From contig NC_044996.1 in NCBI RefSeq assembly GCF_008728515.1, positions 120,176,189-120,240,188 of the forward strand: DNA of 64,000 nt, read 5' to 3'. The DNA is from Papio anubis (Eukaryota; Chordata; Mammalia; Primates; Cercopithecidae). Shown piece after piece: positions 1-10,587 of this stretch. The notes beneath the pieces were generated by a model. It was not told the origin of the DNA. It searched no databases and was given only the letters and a program-made list of their open reading frames with translations. Within the stretch, counting starts at the first letter, position 1; the number at the start of each line of letters is the position of its first letter. Both the position numbers and the translations under genes were made by a program.

Positions 1-1627
1 ATAGAGTTGGAAGTGCACAGGCCTGGAAGCCAGACTGAACTTGGTTAGGAACTCACTAATAGCACTAAAAATCTCTGAGTCACAGGTTCCTCCCATAAAA
101 TGAACGGAAAAATGCTTCCATCGTAAGTTGTTGTACTGTTAAACAGGATGTATATAAAGCCCTTACCATTGCGTCTGGTAAGATGAAAAATCCAGGCATG
201 AATCTAAGGAGTGATGCTATTATAGCCAGTTGAAGGGAATCCAGTTCTGTCAAGAGAAAATATATACCATCAATGAATTCCTGAAAGTTTACTGTGTGAT
301 TTCTGGCTTTACCCTAAAACTGTTGTAAGCAAAATCTTTGTAGTCTTCACAGTGAGGGCTATTTGCCTCAGAGGTTGGAGGGGGATTAGGGTTTTCTTCC
401 TGCAGTTTCTAGAGACTGCATAGAGATTGCTCTATGTTGAATGGTGACATTAGCTGAAGCAGCATTTAGCAGTTCAACACATGGTTGAGTAAAGCCTGGG
501 GAAGAATTAGATGATAGCATTTCAAGGGGAAATTGCCAATGGACAAAAATAGCAAGGAGGCAGGGCAGCCTAGGGTTTAGCAGTAGAATTTTTAAAGAGG
601 CAAAGTCACACAGTCCTGTTCTTTTCAACAAGTATTCTCCTGAGAGCCAGCTCTTTACCTCCAATCAGTGCTGTAACAGCTAAAGGTTTTAGCCTTTGAA
701 AGAGAAAGCAATTGCTATGAACAAGGCTGAACTAACTAACATTTAATGCTGCACTTGTCATTTCTTCCATTCAGACTCTATGGTGCAAACCCCGCCTAAT
801 GCCAGAACCAGGTATTACACAGGGCGACATTTGTAGATGTGGTATTTACTACCATAAGAGGCTCCAAGAGGAGAAAGGTCTATAAACTACAGCTCCCACT
901 TTTGCCACCATGAAAATGAATTCCATAAACTAACAATAACTTGATTATCCAATCTGAGGATGATCCAAGCATCCCCACTGCTCACTTTTGGCCCTTTAAG
1001 AGTTTTGCAAGGCTTCACAGAGGTTATGCATTAGCCAAAAAATATGAAATTCGAATGAATACATTCTGCTATTTATTAGCAGCTCCAAAGAGGTTTTTAA
1101 TAGGGGTCATTTCTTGAGTTCTTCTTTGCTCCATTTATTAATGGAGACATGACTGTTATCACCAAAAGTCAGATGCGGCAATTTTACATTTGACTTCCCC
1201 TTGACCCTTAGCTTTTGGAAATAGTTTTAGGGCCAAGCATTAAAGTATGAGCTATCACCAGCAAGATAAAATTATTAAGTATCTTAAGACAAGTGGCTTT
1301 TGTATTCTTTCCCTGTAGTACCTCATTAAAAGAAACAGCCTATGCAAAGTCTCTAGCATTGGCGTGGCACCTAGCAAGTACTAAATGAGTGTTAGTTTAC
1401 ATTCCCAAGTGCATTTTGTTTTCCCTCCCCAAACCTATCATCTCATTTTGTTCTCCACATCTATCTCTTCCAGTAACTGTCCTTATTGCTAGAACATCTA
1501 GAAGGGACTACTACTAGGACCACTACTTTCTCATTTCCAATCCAACTGAAACTTACCTGGCTTATATACCATTTATTGAGAGCAGGGTCTTTGCTTTCCG
1601 AAGTACCACCAAGTTAATCTGATAAAT
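1..1627. other. unclassified non-coding DNA
   Basis: No convincing exon, RNA gene or well-preserved repeat was seen. A short stretch near 1330-1400 ends in wording like the 3' tail of an L2 or MIR element (a 'cacctagcaagtactaaatgagtg' type ending), but it is too decayed to call. The open frame at 386-664 on the minus strand has no recognisable protein similarity and is probably chance. Confidence 0.5.
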
Positions 1628-1670
1628 TGTATTATGGTCATCCAGAGAAACAGTACCAACAGTATATATA

Positions 1671-2004
1671 CAGGTGTCCCTCAGTATCTGCAAGGGATTA
1701 GTTCCAAGACCCCCTCCACCCCCTATAGATACCAAAATCCACAAATGTTCAAGTCCCTCATATCAGATGCCATGGTATTTGCATATAATCTAAGCACATC
1801 CTCTCGTATACTTTAAACCATCTCCAGGTTAAGTATAATACCTAATACAATGGAAATGCTATCTAAATGGTTTTTATACTGTCTTAAAATTTGTATTATT
1901 TTTTATTGTTGTATTGCTATTTTTATGGTTTTTCCACAAATATTTTTGACCCACAATTGGTTGAATCCATGAAGGTGGAACCTTCGGATATGGAGGGTCA
2001 ACTG
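1671..2004 (+). mobile_element. MER2 (TcMar-Tigger DNA transposon)
   Basis: The 334-bp element starts 'caggtgtccctcag' and ends 'ggagggtcaactg', the near-complementary MER2 termini. Internal wording such as 'gataccaaaatccac' and 'tcaagtccctcatat' matches what I remember of the non-autonomous Tigger element MER2 (about 345 bp). The TA dinucleotides at 1669-1670 and 2005-2006 fit the TA target duplication of this superfamily. It lies inside an older LTR-like repeat and has no coding capacity. Confidence 0.85.
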
Positions 2005-2111
2005 TATAAATATATGAGAAGATGTATTATGGGAATTGGCCTGCAATTATGGAAGACGAGAAGTTCCATGATATGCCATCTACAAGCTGAAGACACAGAA
2101 AAGCTAGTGGT

Positions 2112-2504
2112 GTATATTGGTCTATTCTCACATTGCTATAAAGAAATACCTGAGACTGGGTAGTTTATAAAGAAAAAAGGTTTAATTCACTCATGGTTCC
2201 ACAAGCTGCACAGGAAGCATGATGCTGGCATTTATTTGGCTTTGGGGGAGGCCTCTGGAAACTTACAATCATGTCAGAGGGTGAAGGGAGAGCCAGCATT
2301 TCACAAGGCTAGAGCAGAAGAAAGAGGTGCCACACACTTTCAAATGACCAGATCTCAGAAGATCTCACTCACTATCATGAGAACACCACCAAAGGGGAAA
2401 TCTGCCCCCATAATCCAATCACCTCCCACCAGGGCCCACCTCCAACACTGGGGATTACAATTCAACATGAGATGTGGGTGAAAACACAGATCCTAACCAT
2501 ATCA
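2112..2504 (-). mobile_element. solitary MST-type LTR (ERVL-MaLR)
   Basis: Read on the minus strand, this begins tgatatggtt and proceeds through the characteristic MaLR text ('gagatctggtcatttg' region, 'cttacaatcatg' on the plus strand) to the 'cctgagactgggtag' end region. The length of about 390 bp suits an MST-type solitary LTR. The 7-mer tggtgta occurs at 2108-2114 and 2505-2511 and contains the probable 5-bp target duplication. There is no internal retroviral sequence, so this is a solo LTR. Confidence 0.8.
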
Positions 2505-2856
2505 TGGTGTAATTCAATCCAAGTCTGAAGACCTGAGAACCAGGGGACTCCCAGTCTGAGGCTGAAGGCCTGAGAACCAGGAGCTCTAATGTCCAAAGGC
2601 AGGAAAATATGGATGTTCCAGCTCACAAAGAGAGATAATTTGACTTTTCTGTGTCTTTTTCATTTATCTGAGCCCTCAGGGGCCTGGATGATGCTACCCA
2701 CATTGTTGAGGATGGAGCTTCTTTACTTAGTCTACTGATTCAAATGCTAATCTCTTCCAGAAACACCCTCACAGACACACACAGAAATCATGTTTTACCA
2801 GCTATCCAGGCATCCCTTAGCCCAGTCATGTTGACACACTAAAATTATCATGTACA

Positions 2857-3285
2857 TTATTCATATTAAGATGAAAATAGTGAAACCCTAGAAGCAGGCA
2901 GAGAAGGTGTTAGTACCTCTTAATAAGAGAAAACATGCCTAGTAGGTATGAGTTTCTTTGAATATGGGGAAAGGAGAACTGAAAAGAACTTGGGTTAATT
3001 GAACTCACCAAGGGTTAAAGAATTATGTATAACAAAGTCTTAGAAATTAAATATATATTCCTTAGTATAATCACCAATACTTTATACTCAAAGAGAATAT
3101 AAATATCAAAGTAGGGCTTCATGTTTTCAGTAATGGTGTATAAGGTTATTCAGATAAAACTATCCTTTGAAAACAGAAATTAAAACCCTGAATAAAATTG
3201 TTTTAATCACCTTAAATGCATCAAAATAGCTAAACTCGAAGACTAAATTTTAGGTGAAAGATCCAGAGAGATAAGAGTATTACTA
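2857..3285. other. unclassified AT-rich DNA
   Basis: AT-rich sequence between the LTR-like repeat and the first Alu. No gene, RNA or repeat family was recognised. Confidence 0.5.
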
Positions 3286-3585
3286 GGCCGGGCACAGAGG
3301 CTCACTCCTGTAAACCCAGCACTTTGGGAGGCCAAGGTGGGCAGATCACTTGAGGTCAGGAGTTTGGGACCAGCCTGGCCAACAAGAGGACACCCTGTCT
3401 CTACTAAAAATAGAAAAATTAGCCAGGCATGGTGGTACACACCTGTAGTTACAGCTACTCAGGAGGCTGAGGCAGGGGAATCGCTTGAACCCGGGAGGTG
3501 GAGGTTGCAGTGAGCCGAGATCGTGCACTCTAGCCTGGGCAAGAGAGCAAAACTTCCTCTTAAAAAAAAAAAAAAAAAAAAAAAA
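3286..3585 (+). mobile_element. AluS-type element, full length
   Basis: It has both arms, starts 'ggccgggcacagaggctc' and ends in an A-tail of about 24 bases at 3562-3585. The left arm has the AluS form 'cacttgaggtcaggagttt'. The flanks 'agtattacta' and 'agtactaata' may be a weak target duplication. The minus-strand ORFs across it are the usual antisense Alu frames and are not genes. Confidence 0.9.
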
Positions 3586-3784
3586 GTACTAATAGAGCAC
3601 CAAAGCCACTTATGCCCAGAAGGCATTTGCTTATGCTATACTTGGATATTGATTGAGAGGGGATAAAAATCAAGGCCCATGGTCAGCCAAGAGTGAGAAG
3701 CTTTATAGTACAGTCTCCACATATTAAGCTATGATCACAAAAGGTTACACACTCAGATCCAAAATCAACCCCTGGCTCCCAAGA

Positions 3785-3910
3785 CTGGGAGGAGAAAGTG
3801 GGGAGAAGGAGGAAGGGAAGAAATAGGGGAAGGAGGGAAGAAAAGAGGAGAAGGAAGGAAGGGAGAGATGGAGGGAAGGGAAGAAAAGGAAAGAAGGAAG
3901 AAAGAGAAAG
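3785..3910 (+). repeat. purine-rich (GGAA/GAAA)n low-complexity tract
   Basis: About 125 bases of almost uninterrupted purines (ggaggaa, gaagg, gggaag units). The opposite strand gives a Ser/Phe/Leu-rich minus-strand ORF that is an artefact of composition. Tracts like this can form triplex DNA in principle, but only the composition is visible here. Confidence 0.85.
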
Positions 3911-3929
3911 CCATTCAGCCAAAGGGAAA

Positions 3930-5710
3930 AATAGAATCCAGAGGAAATAAAGACAGTGAAAAAGAACAGAAGAAAATCTCAAACAGATGTAATTAACATC
4001 CTCAGAGAGATAAGAGAAGCTATACAACCACAAAACAAGAAGAGAATGGCATTTTAAAATAACAGCCAGCAAGAATAAACCTCTTAGAAATTAAAATTGC
4101 ATATCTACAGTTTTAAAAGTCAAATGGTTTAGAAGATAAAGTAAGGACAATCTCCCCAGAAAGTAGAACTTACAAAGAGATGGAAAATAGTAGAGAAAAG
4201 ACTGAGAAACCTAAGAGGATCAATCCAGAAGACCCAATATCCAATCAACTGTGATTTCAGAAAAAAAAGAACAAAATTAGAGGAGGAGAAATTATCAAAG
4301 TACTCATATAAGCAATCATCCCAGAAAGGGCACATAAGTCTCTAGAATAAAAGAGGCCTCCAAGAATTCAGTACAACAATTTTCAAAAAGACACATACTA
4401 AGGCTTATTATATAAAAATTCAGAACAACAGGAAAAAGACAAGATCCTAACAGGATTAGAATTAGAACAGCATAATCTTTTTTTTTTTTTTTAGATGGAG
4501 TCTTGCTCTGTCACCAGGCTGGAGTGCTCTTGGCTCACTGTAACCTCTGCCTCCCAGATTCAAGCAATTCTCCTCCCTGAGTCTCCCGAGTAGCTGGGAG
4601 TACAGGTGCCCGCCACCTCGCCCGGCTAATTTTTGTATTTTTAGTAGTGACAGGGTTTCACCACGTTGGCCAGGATGGTCTCGATCTCTTGACCTTGTGA
4701 TCCACCCGCCTTGGCCTCCCAAAGTGCTGGGATTACAGGCGTGAGCCACCATGCCCAGCCCAGAATAGCATAATATTTCTTAACAGGGGATTCTAGAAGA
4801 CAATGGAGCGATACCTTCACAATTAGGAAAAATGACTTCTAAAGTAGAATTCTAAACCCAGACAAATTAAAACTTAAGTGTGTGGCTAGAATGGTAGATA
4901 TTTTCAGACATTTATCTATCATGAATCCTTTCTTAGGAAGTTACAGGGGGAAAAATGTGTTCTAACAAAAAAGGGATTAAACTAAGAAAATTGCATGGGA
5001 TCCAGGAAACAAAAGCTGCAACACAGGGACATAGCAAAGGAAGACTCAAGAGGACAATTGTGGCAGTGGCCTAAAATTTCATCAACTAGAAGAGGATGGA
5101 GGCCTCCAAGAATGAGATCCCCAGGAGAAAAAATTCAATAGTTTAGTTTTTCATTTGGAATACAATTTTGATAGGTATGTAACAGATCTGATGGAGCATG
5201 CAGAAAAATATTATGTTTAAAGATAACGTAATAAAAATGAATACATTATTGACCTTAAGATAAACAAGTTATACAAAAAAGAAAGGTAATCACAGACAAA
5301 AATTTGACTCAGTGGTAAATAATATTTATATAATCATAATATTATAAATATTGACTCAAGTTATAAAAAAAGTGATAAAACTGTATGATAAATGAAGGAG
5401 GGGAAGTATATACAGCATGTATATGTGTATGAATAATATAATAAAATTCTCATCTACCATAGCAGGAAGTCAACAGACTTATAAAATTAATGAATCAAAA
5501 ATATCTCTAAGTATATCATTTAGAAATATGGAGGCATATCAGAAACAGCCATAATTGTTGAAAGTGATTGTCTCTGACTATCAGGCCTATGAGGAGAGAA
5601 TGGGTAAAGTAGGCTAGTATTTTTTTATTATAAATCTTTTAATATCTTTTGCTTTTTAAACTATGTACATTGATACAAACAGAAATTTAATTTTAAAATA
5701 ATTGTAACAG
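3930..5710 (+). mobile_element. HAL1/L1-lineage LINE remnant, Alu-interrupted
   Basis: The text follows the HAL1/old L1 order that I remember: 'gaggaggagaaattatcaaag', 'ggcttattatataaaaattcagaacaacagg', 'gaagacaatggagcgatacctt', 'tgggatccaggaaaca', then a 3' part around 5530-5690 with a 'ttgtctctgactat' phrase and an AT-rich tail. A minus-strand Alu at 4477-4761 splits it. No intact reading frame remains. The class (LINE-1 lineage) is fairly safe, while the HAL1 assignment is less so. Confidence 0.6.
4477..4761 (-). mobile_element. Alu element inserted in HAL1-like LINE
   Basis: A poly-T stretch begins at 4478 and the antisense Alu ends 'ccaccatgcccagcc'. The 13-bp repeats agaacagcataat (4464-4476) and agaatagcataat (4762-4774) flank it with one mismatch, a clear target duplication. 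It lacks roughly a dozen bases in the right arm ('ggagtgctcttggctcactg'). It looks like AluS/Y. Confidence 0.9.
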
Positions 5711-5816
5711 AGGGAAAAAAAACCATGTTTCATTTCAATTTACTTACTTAAGAAAGAAAAAAATGATACTCAGTATGTCCCAGAACAGATTAACTTCTAA
5801 GGTTTTGGGGGTGTGT

Positions 5817-5852
5817 TTGGTTGTGTTTTTTGTTTGTTTGTTTGTTTTTTGG
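5817..5852 (+). repeat. (TTTG)n low-complexity run
   Basis: T/G-rich run with four tandem 'tttg' units. It follows a gtgtttggttgtg stretch. Confidence 0.7.
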
Positions 5853-5914
5853 TTTTATTTTGGACAGGCAATAGTAGCAGAGTAGTTATGAGGTATAAAG
5901 TATTTCCCATTCTC

Positions 5915-6125
5915 CTAGATGATTTGCATAAATTATTACATAGAATCCTCATAATAACCCTATAGGTAAATATTATCATTTCCTACCAACATAGGAGGAA
6001 GCTGAAACGCAGGTTAAACGACTTGTCCATCACTGTGAAACTGCCATGTGAAATGGTAGAGCCAAGATTGAAATTCAGATCTGTCTGTCTCTAAATTCTG
6101 TGCCCTTAACCACCAGGCAATTCTG
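5915..6125 (+). mobile_element. MIR SINE
   Basis: MIR order is retained: an 'atcctcataataaccctat' phrase, 'tatcatttc', 'ggaggaagctgaaacgcaggttaaacgacttg', a 'ggtagagccaagattgaaattcag' phrase, and 'gtgcccttaaccacc'. This is an ancient tRNA-derived SINE, moderately diverged. Confidence 0.75.
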
Positions 6126-6990
6126 GCTCTCAGGGGCACAACTCCATCTCTTCATCTAGCAGCTCATTTGGGTCCATTTTTCTTACTAAATCCTATAATT
6201 TCTTCCTGGTGGAAGTCTAAAGTTTAGCAGGAGAAAATTTTTCAGCCAAATGTTAAGGAAACAAAATAATAACTCATTATCCCACAATGAAGAAAGACTG
6301 TCAAAGTGTTAGGTTTTGTTTGTATTTCCCCAAGAGTTCCATCTGCCCTGGCAGATAGTATTGCTACAGGACGACACTGTGAAGACAGAAATGGCTGGGG
6401 AAAGGCAGAGACAAAAATTTAGGAAAAGAAGCTAGCCTCAAACTGTAAGATAGTTTATCTCTCAGCTTCATGGCTTTTCTCTTGCTGTAGTTCACCTTTC
6501 CCCTGCCACCAACCCACATTCTAACCGCATTAAACAATTTTCAGTTATCTGACCACTACAAATTATGGTGCCTCTGGAGCCTTTGGATGAGCCCATTCTC
6601 TCCTTCCTGCCTGCTTAGCTCATGGCATCTCCTTGATGATGCATTTCCTGGCCCACCCAGGTAAAAATGACCACTCCTCCTTTGGCCTCTACTGTATGCT
6701 GTGCACTCTTCTATCAACAGACCTATAACACTGTATTGTACATATTTATAAACTTGCATGTTTCTGACTTAATAAGCCACAAGCTCCCTAACAATAGAGA
6801 ACATGTGTTCAACTCTGTGTCACTAAATATTTGTGTGTGTGCAACTATGATCCTTCATTCATAAAGGAAATGTCATGCCACATATATATGACATTTAAAA
6901 ATGACCAAACAATGTGCTAACCATGGTTGTCTTTGGGAGGTAGAATTATGTGATATTCATTCTTTCTGTATTTCTAAAGTTTCTGTGATA
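6126..6990. other. unclassified DNA, possible L2 tail
   Basis: Mostly unrecognised. About 6725-6835 has the cadence of an L2 3' end ('taagccacaagctccctaacaat' followed by a 'ctgtgtcac' phrase), but the match is weak. No gene was seen. Confidence 0.4.
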
Positions 6991-6994
6991 AACA

Positions 6995-8480
6995 CACATA
7001 ACTTTGGAAACAAGAAGACCAAAAAAACTGACTATAAAGCAAAAGATTAATAAACTTGACGACATTAAAAATAAGAATGTCTGTTCATCAGAGACATAAT
7101 TAAAACAGTACAAAGGTTAGCCACAAAATGAAAGACAATATTTTTACAACACACAGAATAGGAACTCCCACAAAACAATAAGGAAAAGGCAAACAAACCA
7201 ACAGAAAAAAATGAGCTCTCATTAAAAAGAATGAAATCAAGTCCTTTGCTGCAACATGGATGTTTCTGGAGGCCATTATCCTAAGTGAACTAAATTAGAA
7301 ACAGAAAATCAAATACTGCATGTTCTCACTTATAAGTAGGAGCTAAACTATGGGTACATATGGACATAAAGATGGAAATAATAGATACTGGGAACTCCAA
7401 AAGTGGGGTGGGTAGGTGGGGCAAGGATTGAAAAATTATCAGGCACAGTGTTCACTATTTGGGTAATGGGTACATTAGAAGCTCGATCCCCACCAGTATA
7501 CAATGTACTCATGCAACAAATATGTGCCTACATGTACCTCCTGAATCTAAAATTAAAATTATAATGTTTTAAATGGGCTTAAACAACCACTTCAAAGAAG
7601 AGGAACTGAAATGGCCAAAGAATGTATGTATATGCATGTGTATGTATACATGTGTAATATATTTTTACATATACAGATATACACATACTTTATATTTCAA
7701 TGAAAATGTGGTTAAAGTCACCAGTAATTCAAGAAAATGCAAATTAAAGCCATGCTGAGATATCACATCAGTTTGACAAAAAATTTTAAGCACTAGAATA
7801 CCAAGTGTTGCAAGGATGTAGACTAACAAGAACTCCTACACCCTGCTGGTGAAAGTATAAATTGGTTCAACCACTTTGGAAAACAGTTTAGCATCATCTA
7901 TTAATAGTAACATGAAGAAATACATGCTTCTTTAATCAGGATATATACACAAGAATGTTCATTGTTCATAATTGCCCCAAACTAGAAATAACTGTCCACC
8001 AACAACAGAATGGATAAATTGTGGTATAGTCATACAACAGAATGTTACACAGCAATAGGAATTCACAAATTAGTTACCACACAAGAACATGAAGCTTAGA
8101 AACACAATGTTGAACAGAGAAAGCAAGACAGAAAAAAATACATAGAGTATGATTTCATTAAAATAAAGTTCAAAAACAGGTAAAATATGGTTTAGGGACA
8201 TGTACACAGATAATAAAATCATAAAGAAAATCAAGAAAGTTATTCCTATAAAAAAGCAGGATAGTGATTACATCTGGTAGGGAGAGAGATGAAATGATTG
8301 ATGGAAAGGACATTTGGGAGGTTTCTAGGGTACTGATAATGTTTTCTTTCTTTGTGTAGGTGGCAATTAACATGGGTGTTTGCTTTCTTAAAGTATAAAT
8401 ATAAAAATACATCTAGAAAAGCATAAACTGTACATAATTTCTCTAAAATGATTTTTTAAAACTACAAAAGGTCCTATATG
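6995..8480 (+). mobile_element. old L1M LINE 3' portion (ORF2 end and 3' UTR)
   Basis: It contains decayed L1 ORF2 landmarks in order: 'tctgttcatcagagacataa', 'gaactcccacaaaacaataag', 'gaaaatgcaaattaaagcc', 'ataccaagtgttgcaaggatg', 'ccctgctggtgaaagt', 'ccactttggaaaacagttt' and 'aattgtggtatagtc'. The 3' UTR phrase 'gatagtgattacatctgg' follows. A younger L1 tail (7218-7570) splits it, and a TATA/TG-rich patch lies at about 7620-7690. No coding capacity remains. Confidence 0.8.
7218..7570 (+). mobile_element. 5'-truncated L1P 3' end inside L1M
   Basis: It starts in the L1P text 'gaatgaaatcaagtcctttg' and runs through 'gttctcacttataagtagg' to an A-rich end after 'cctgaatctaaaat'. The flanks aaatgagct (7209-7217) and aaatgggct (7571-7579) form a target duplication with one mismatch. 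The host L1M resumes directly after it, so the insertion order is clear. Confidence 0.85.
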
Positions 8481-8945
8481 CTGGCAAAAATTAACCATTT
8501 AAATTTAAGGACCTGATGCCCCAGAGGCCTAATGTTAAATATAAAATTAATCCAAACGCAAGTGATATGAACCTAAGTGGGCTGAAAACTGTATTCAGCA
8601 CCTCTCCCCATTACTGCTCTTTAATCTTTATCTCCTCAAAGAAGCCTTTGCCATTGTTCTTGCAATTGCTAATTTCTTGCTTTAGAACATTTCAGCTAAA
8701 GTCTGAACTCACCTTTGCGTAGTCCTAGTTTCCTGGGTACAATAAGCAAATGGACCCTGATAGATTAAATTTCCAATTTTAGAATCTTTTACCTATGGCC
8801 TGACGTGCCAGAAAATCTGGCCATAAGCTATTTGGAATATCACAGGCATGATAAGGCCCAATCCCTTTTGTATTATGTGGGTGGCCACAGTGATGGAAGT
8901 AAGAGATTTGGAGATTTGTTTATTTATTAATATTGTAAACTTGGA
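8481..8945. other. unclassified DNA
   Basis: No repeat, exon or RNA gene was recognised. Short ORFs here lack any familiar protein signature. Confidence 0.45.
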
Positions 8946-9108
8946 ATTATATATGTGTGTGTATATATATAGTAGATATATATATAGTGGATATATATAT
9001 AAAGTGCATATATATATGAAGTGGTGGCTTTATGCCACAGAAATCTGCTCACTTTATATATATATTTATATATCATATATAATTTTTATATTATATATAT
9101 AAAAAGCT

Positions 9109-9110
<2 letters not shown>
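8946..9110. repeat. (TA)n/AT-rich microsatellite with a foreign 30-bp segment
   Basis: Alternating TATA runs extend on both sides of a non-AT segment at 9022-9051. The segment is nearly identical to part of the MLT1 LTR about 1 kb downstream. The AT tract itself is ordinary. Confidence 0.85.
9022..9051 (+). other. 30-bp duplicate of an MLT1 LTR segment
   Basis: This segment matches 10034-10063 at 29 of 30 positions in the same orientation, the only difference being c at 9036 versus a at 10048. It includes 'tggtggctttatgc' and 'agaaatctgctca', spellings that differ from the MLT1 consensus I remember. A shared local copying event is therefore likelier than two independent MLT1 fragments. Both edges fall in TATA repeat. 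Confidence 0.75.

Positions 9111-9113
<3 letters not shown>

Positions 9114-9156
<43 letters not shown>
9114..9156 (+). repeat. (GT)n dinucleotide microsatellite
   Basis: Twenty-one uninterrupted GT units directly after the AT-rich tract. Likely polymorphic in length. Confidence 0.97.
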
Positions 9157-9159
<3 letters not shown>

Positions 9160-9660
9160 AAATATAAAGTTGGGGTTGATAGAAACTTTGTTGAAATTTT
9201 TCTGTCAGAATCAGGCTGGCCCTGGTACATTGCCTGACTCCAAGTTGTGGCCATGAAATGTGGCCCATAGAATCTGCTAAAATCTGTGTGTCAAACTACC
9301 TCTGTCTCTTCATATTAGCCTCTAGCTTAAAGGTGCCCATCCAATAGATTGGCTAGATTCCACTTACTTGACCTTAGCTATTGCTTCCCCAAATCTTTTC
9401 CACTAAGACTGAAAGGTTGCAGAAATTAACCAAAGCAGTCTGTGGACATATTTAGTTTGGTCAGTATAGAATATTACAAGCAATTGAATTTGATTGCCTT
9501 TAACCAAAGCTCAGCCTCTTGAATTCCCAATTTGAACCATCCTCCTCTATAATATGAATCAACAGTGTACGCCTTCTTGGCCCCTTTGGCATCTGAATTT
9601 GCAAACCACTTTAGGGGCTGTTGATCTAGTTTATCTTCTACTGAGAAAAAAACGGTGGGG
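9157..9660. other. unclassified DNA
   Basis: Unique-looking sequence between the GT microsatellite and the next Alu. Nothing was recognised. Confidence 0.5.
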
Positions 9661-9976
9661 GAGCCGGGTGCGGTGGCTCATGCCTGTAATCCCAGGACTT
9701 TGGGAGGCTGAGGTGGGTGGATAATGAGGTCAGGAGTTTGAGACCAGCCTAGCCAGTATGCTGAAATCCTGTCTCTACTAAAAATACAAAAATTAGTCGG
9801 GCATGGTGGCATGCACCTGTAGTCCCAGCTGCTTGGGAGGCTGAGGCAGAAGAATCGCTTGAACCCGGGAGGTAGAAGTTGCAGTGAGCCAAGATCACGC
9901 CACTGCACTTAAGCCTGGCTGACAGAGCGAGATTCTGTCTCAAAAAAAAAAAACAAAACAAACAAACAAACAAAAA
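9661..9976 (+). mobile_element. AluS-type element, full length
   Basis: It starts 'gagccgggtgcggtggctc' and has both arms. The tail is an A-rich run with several 'aaac' units (about 9942-9976). Minus-strand ORFs across it are antisense Alu frames. Confidence 0.9.
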
Positions 9977-9990
9977 TACCAGGATGGGGG

Positions 9991-10460
9991 CTTATTTGTT
10001 TCCTGTACCTGCTGTAACATATTGTCACAAACTTGGTGGCTTTATGCAACAGAAATCTGCTCATTCACTGATAGTTCTGGAGGCCAGGAGTCTGCAACTA
10101 GCATCATCGTACTAAAATCAAGGTGTCAGCAGGACTGCCCCCTACTCCAGGGGCTTTAGGGGAGAGTCTGTTACTTGCTTCTTCCAGGTTCTGGTGGTTG
10201 CCAGCATTCCTTGGCTTGTGACTGGATCACTCCAATCTCTGCCTCTGTCTTCACATCACCTTCTCCTCTGTGTGTGTGTCAAATCTCCCCCGATTCTCTC
10301 CTATGAGGACACTTGGGATGGCATTTTGGGACAACACAGATGATCCATGATTTTCTCATCTTAAGATCCTTAATGTAAACACATCTGCAAAGACACTTTT
10401 TCCAATGGGTTCCAGAAACTAGGACCTGATATCTTTGGGGCCACCATTCAGCCCACGATA
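9991..10460 (-). mobile_element. MLT1 LTR (ERVL-MaLR)
   Basis: Antisense MLT1 text runs from 'tttgtttcctgtacctgctg' through 'tctggaggccaggagtctg', 'tccttggcttgtgactgg' and 'gatccttaatgtaaacacatctgcaaag' to 'gccaccattcagcccac'. The length of about 470 bp is typical. This is the probable source of the 30-bp copy at 9022-9051. Confidence 0.8.
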
Positions 10461-10587
10461 AGGTCCAAATATTAAATTCCACCCCATCCCCTTGTGGTAC
10501 GTTCTTGCTATTCACTCTGCCAAGAACAACGGAGCCAGTTTTCTTACAATCTATCCATGAATCATCTACACTGTACCCATGAATCAT

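Larger units (their letters stand above)
1628..2856 (-). mobile_element. old LTR-like repeat, split by two later insertions
   Basis: Three separated pieces (1628-1670, 2005-2111 and 2512-2856) read in order as one mammalian interspersed repeat. It has a 'ccagagaaacag' motif near one end and, at the other, 'cccagtcatgttgacac', as in the common repeat whose sense strand begins with a 'gtcaacttgactgg' phrase. The intervening sequences are MER2 and an MST-type LTR, so this is the oldest layer. From memory it resembles an ERVL-type LTR, and the direction is inferred from where that family's polyadenylation signal lies. The exact family name is not assigned. Confidence 0.55.

Noticed and set aside
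1549..1560. 'acttacctgg', reminiscent of the U1 snRNA 5' end
   Set aside because: The match is about 10 bases and does not continue into U1 sequence.
3683..4072. 129-codon minus-strand ORF with a Leu/Phe/Ser-rich run that looks like a membrane segment
   Set aside because: The hydrophobic run is the translation of the purine tract's complement.
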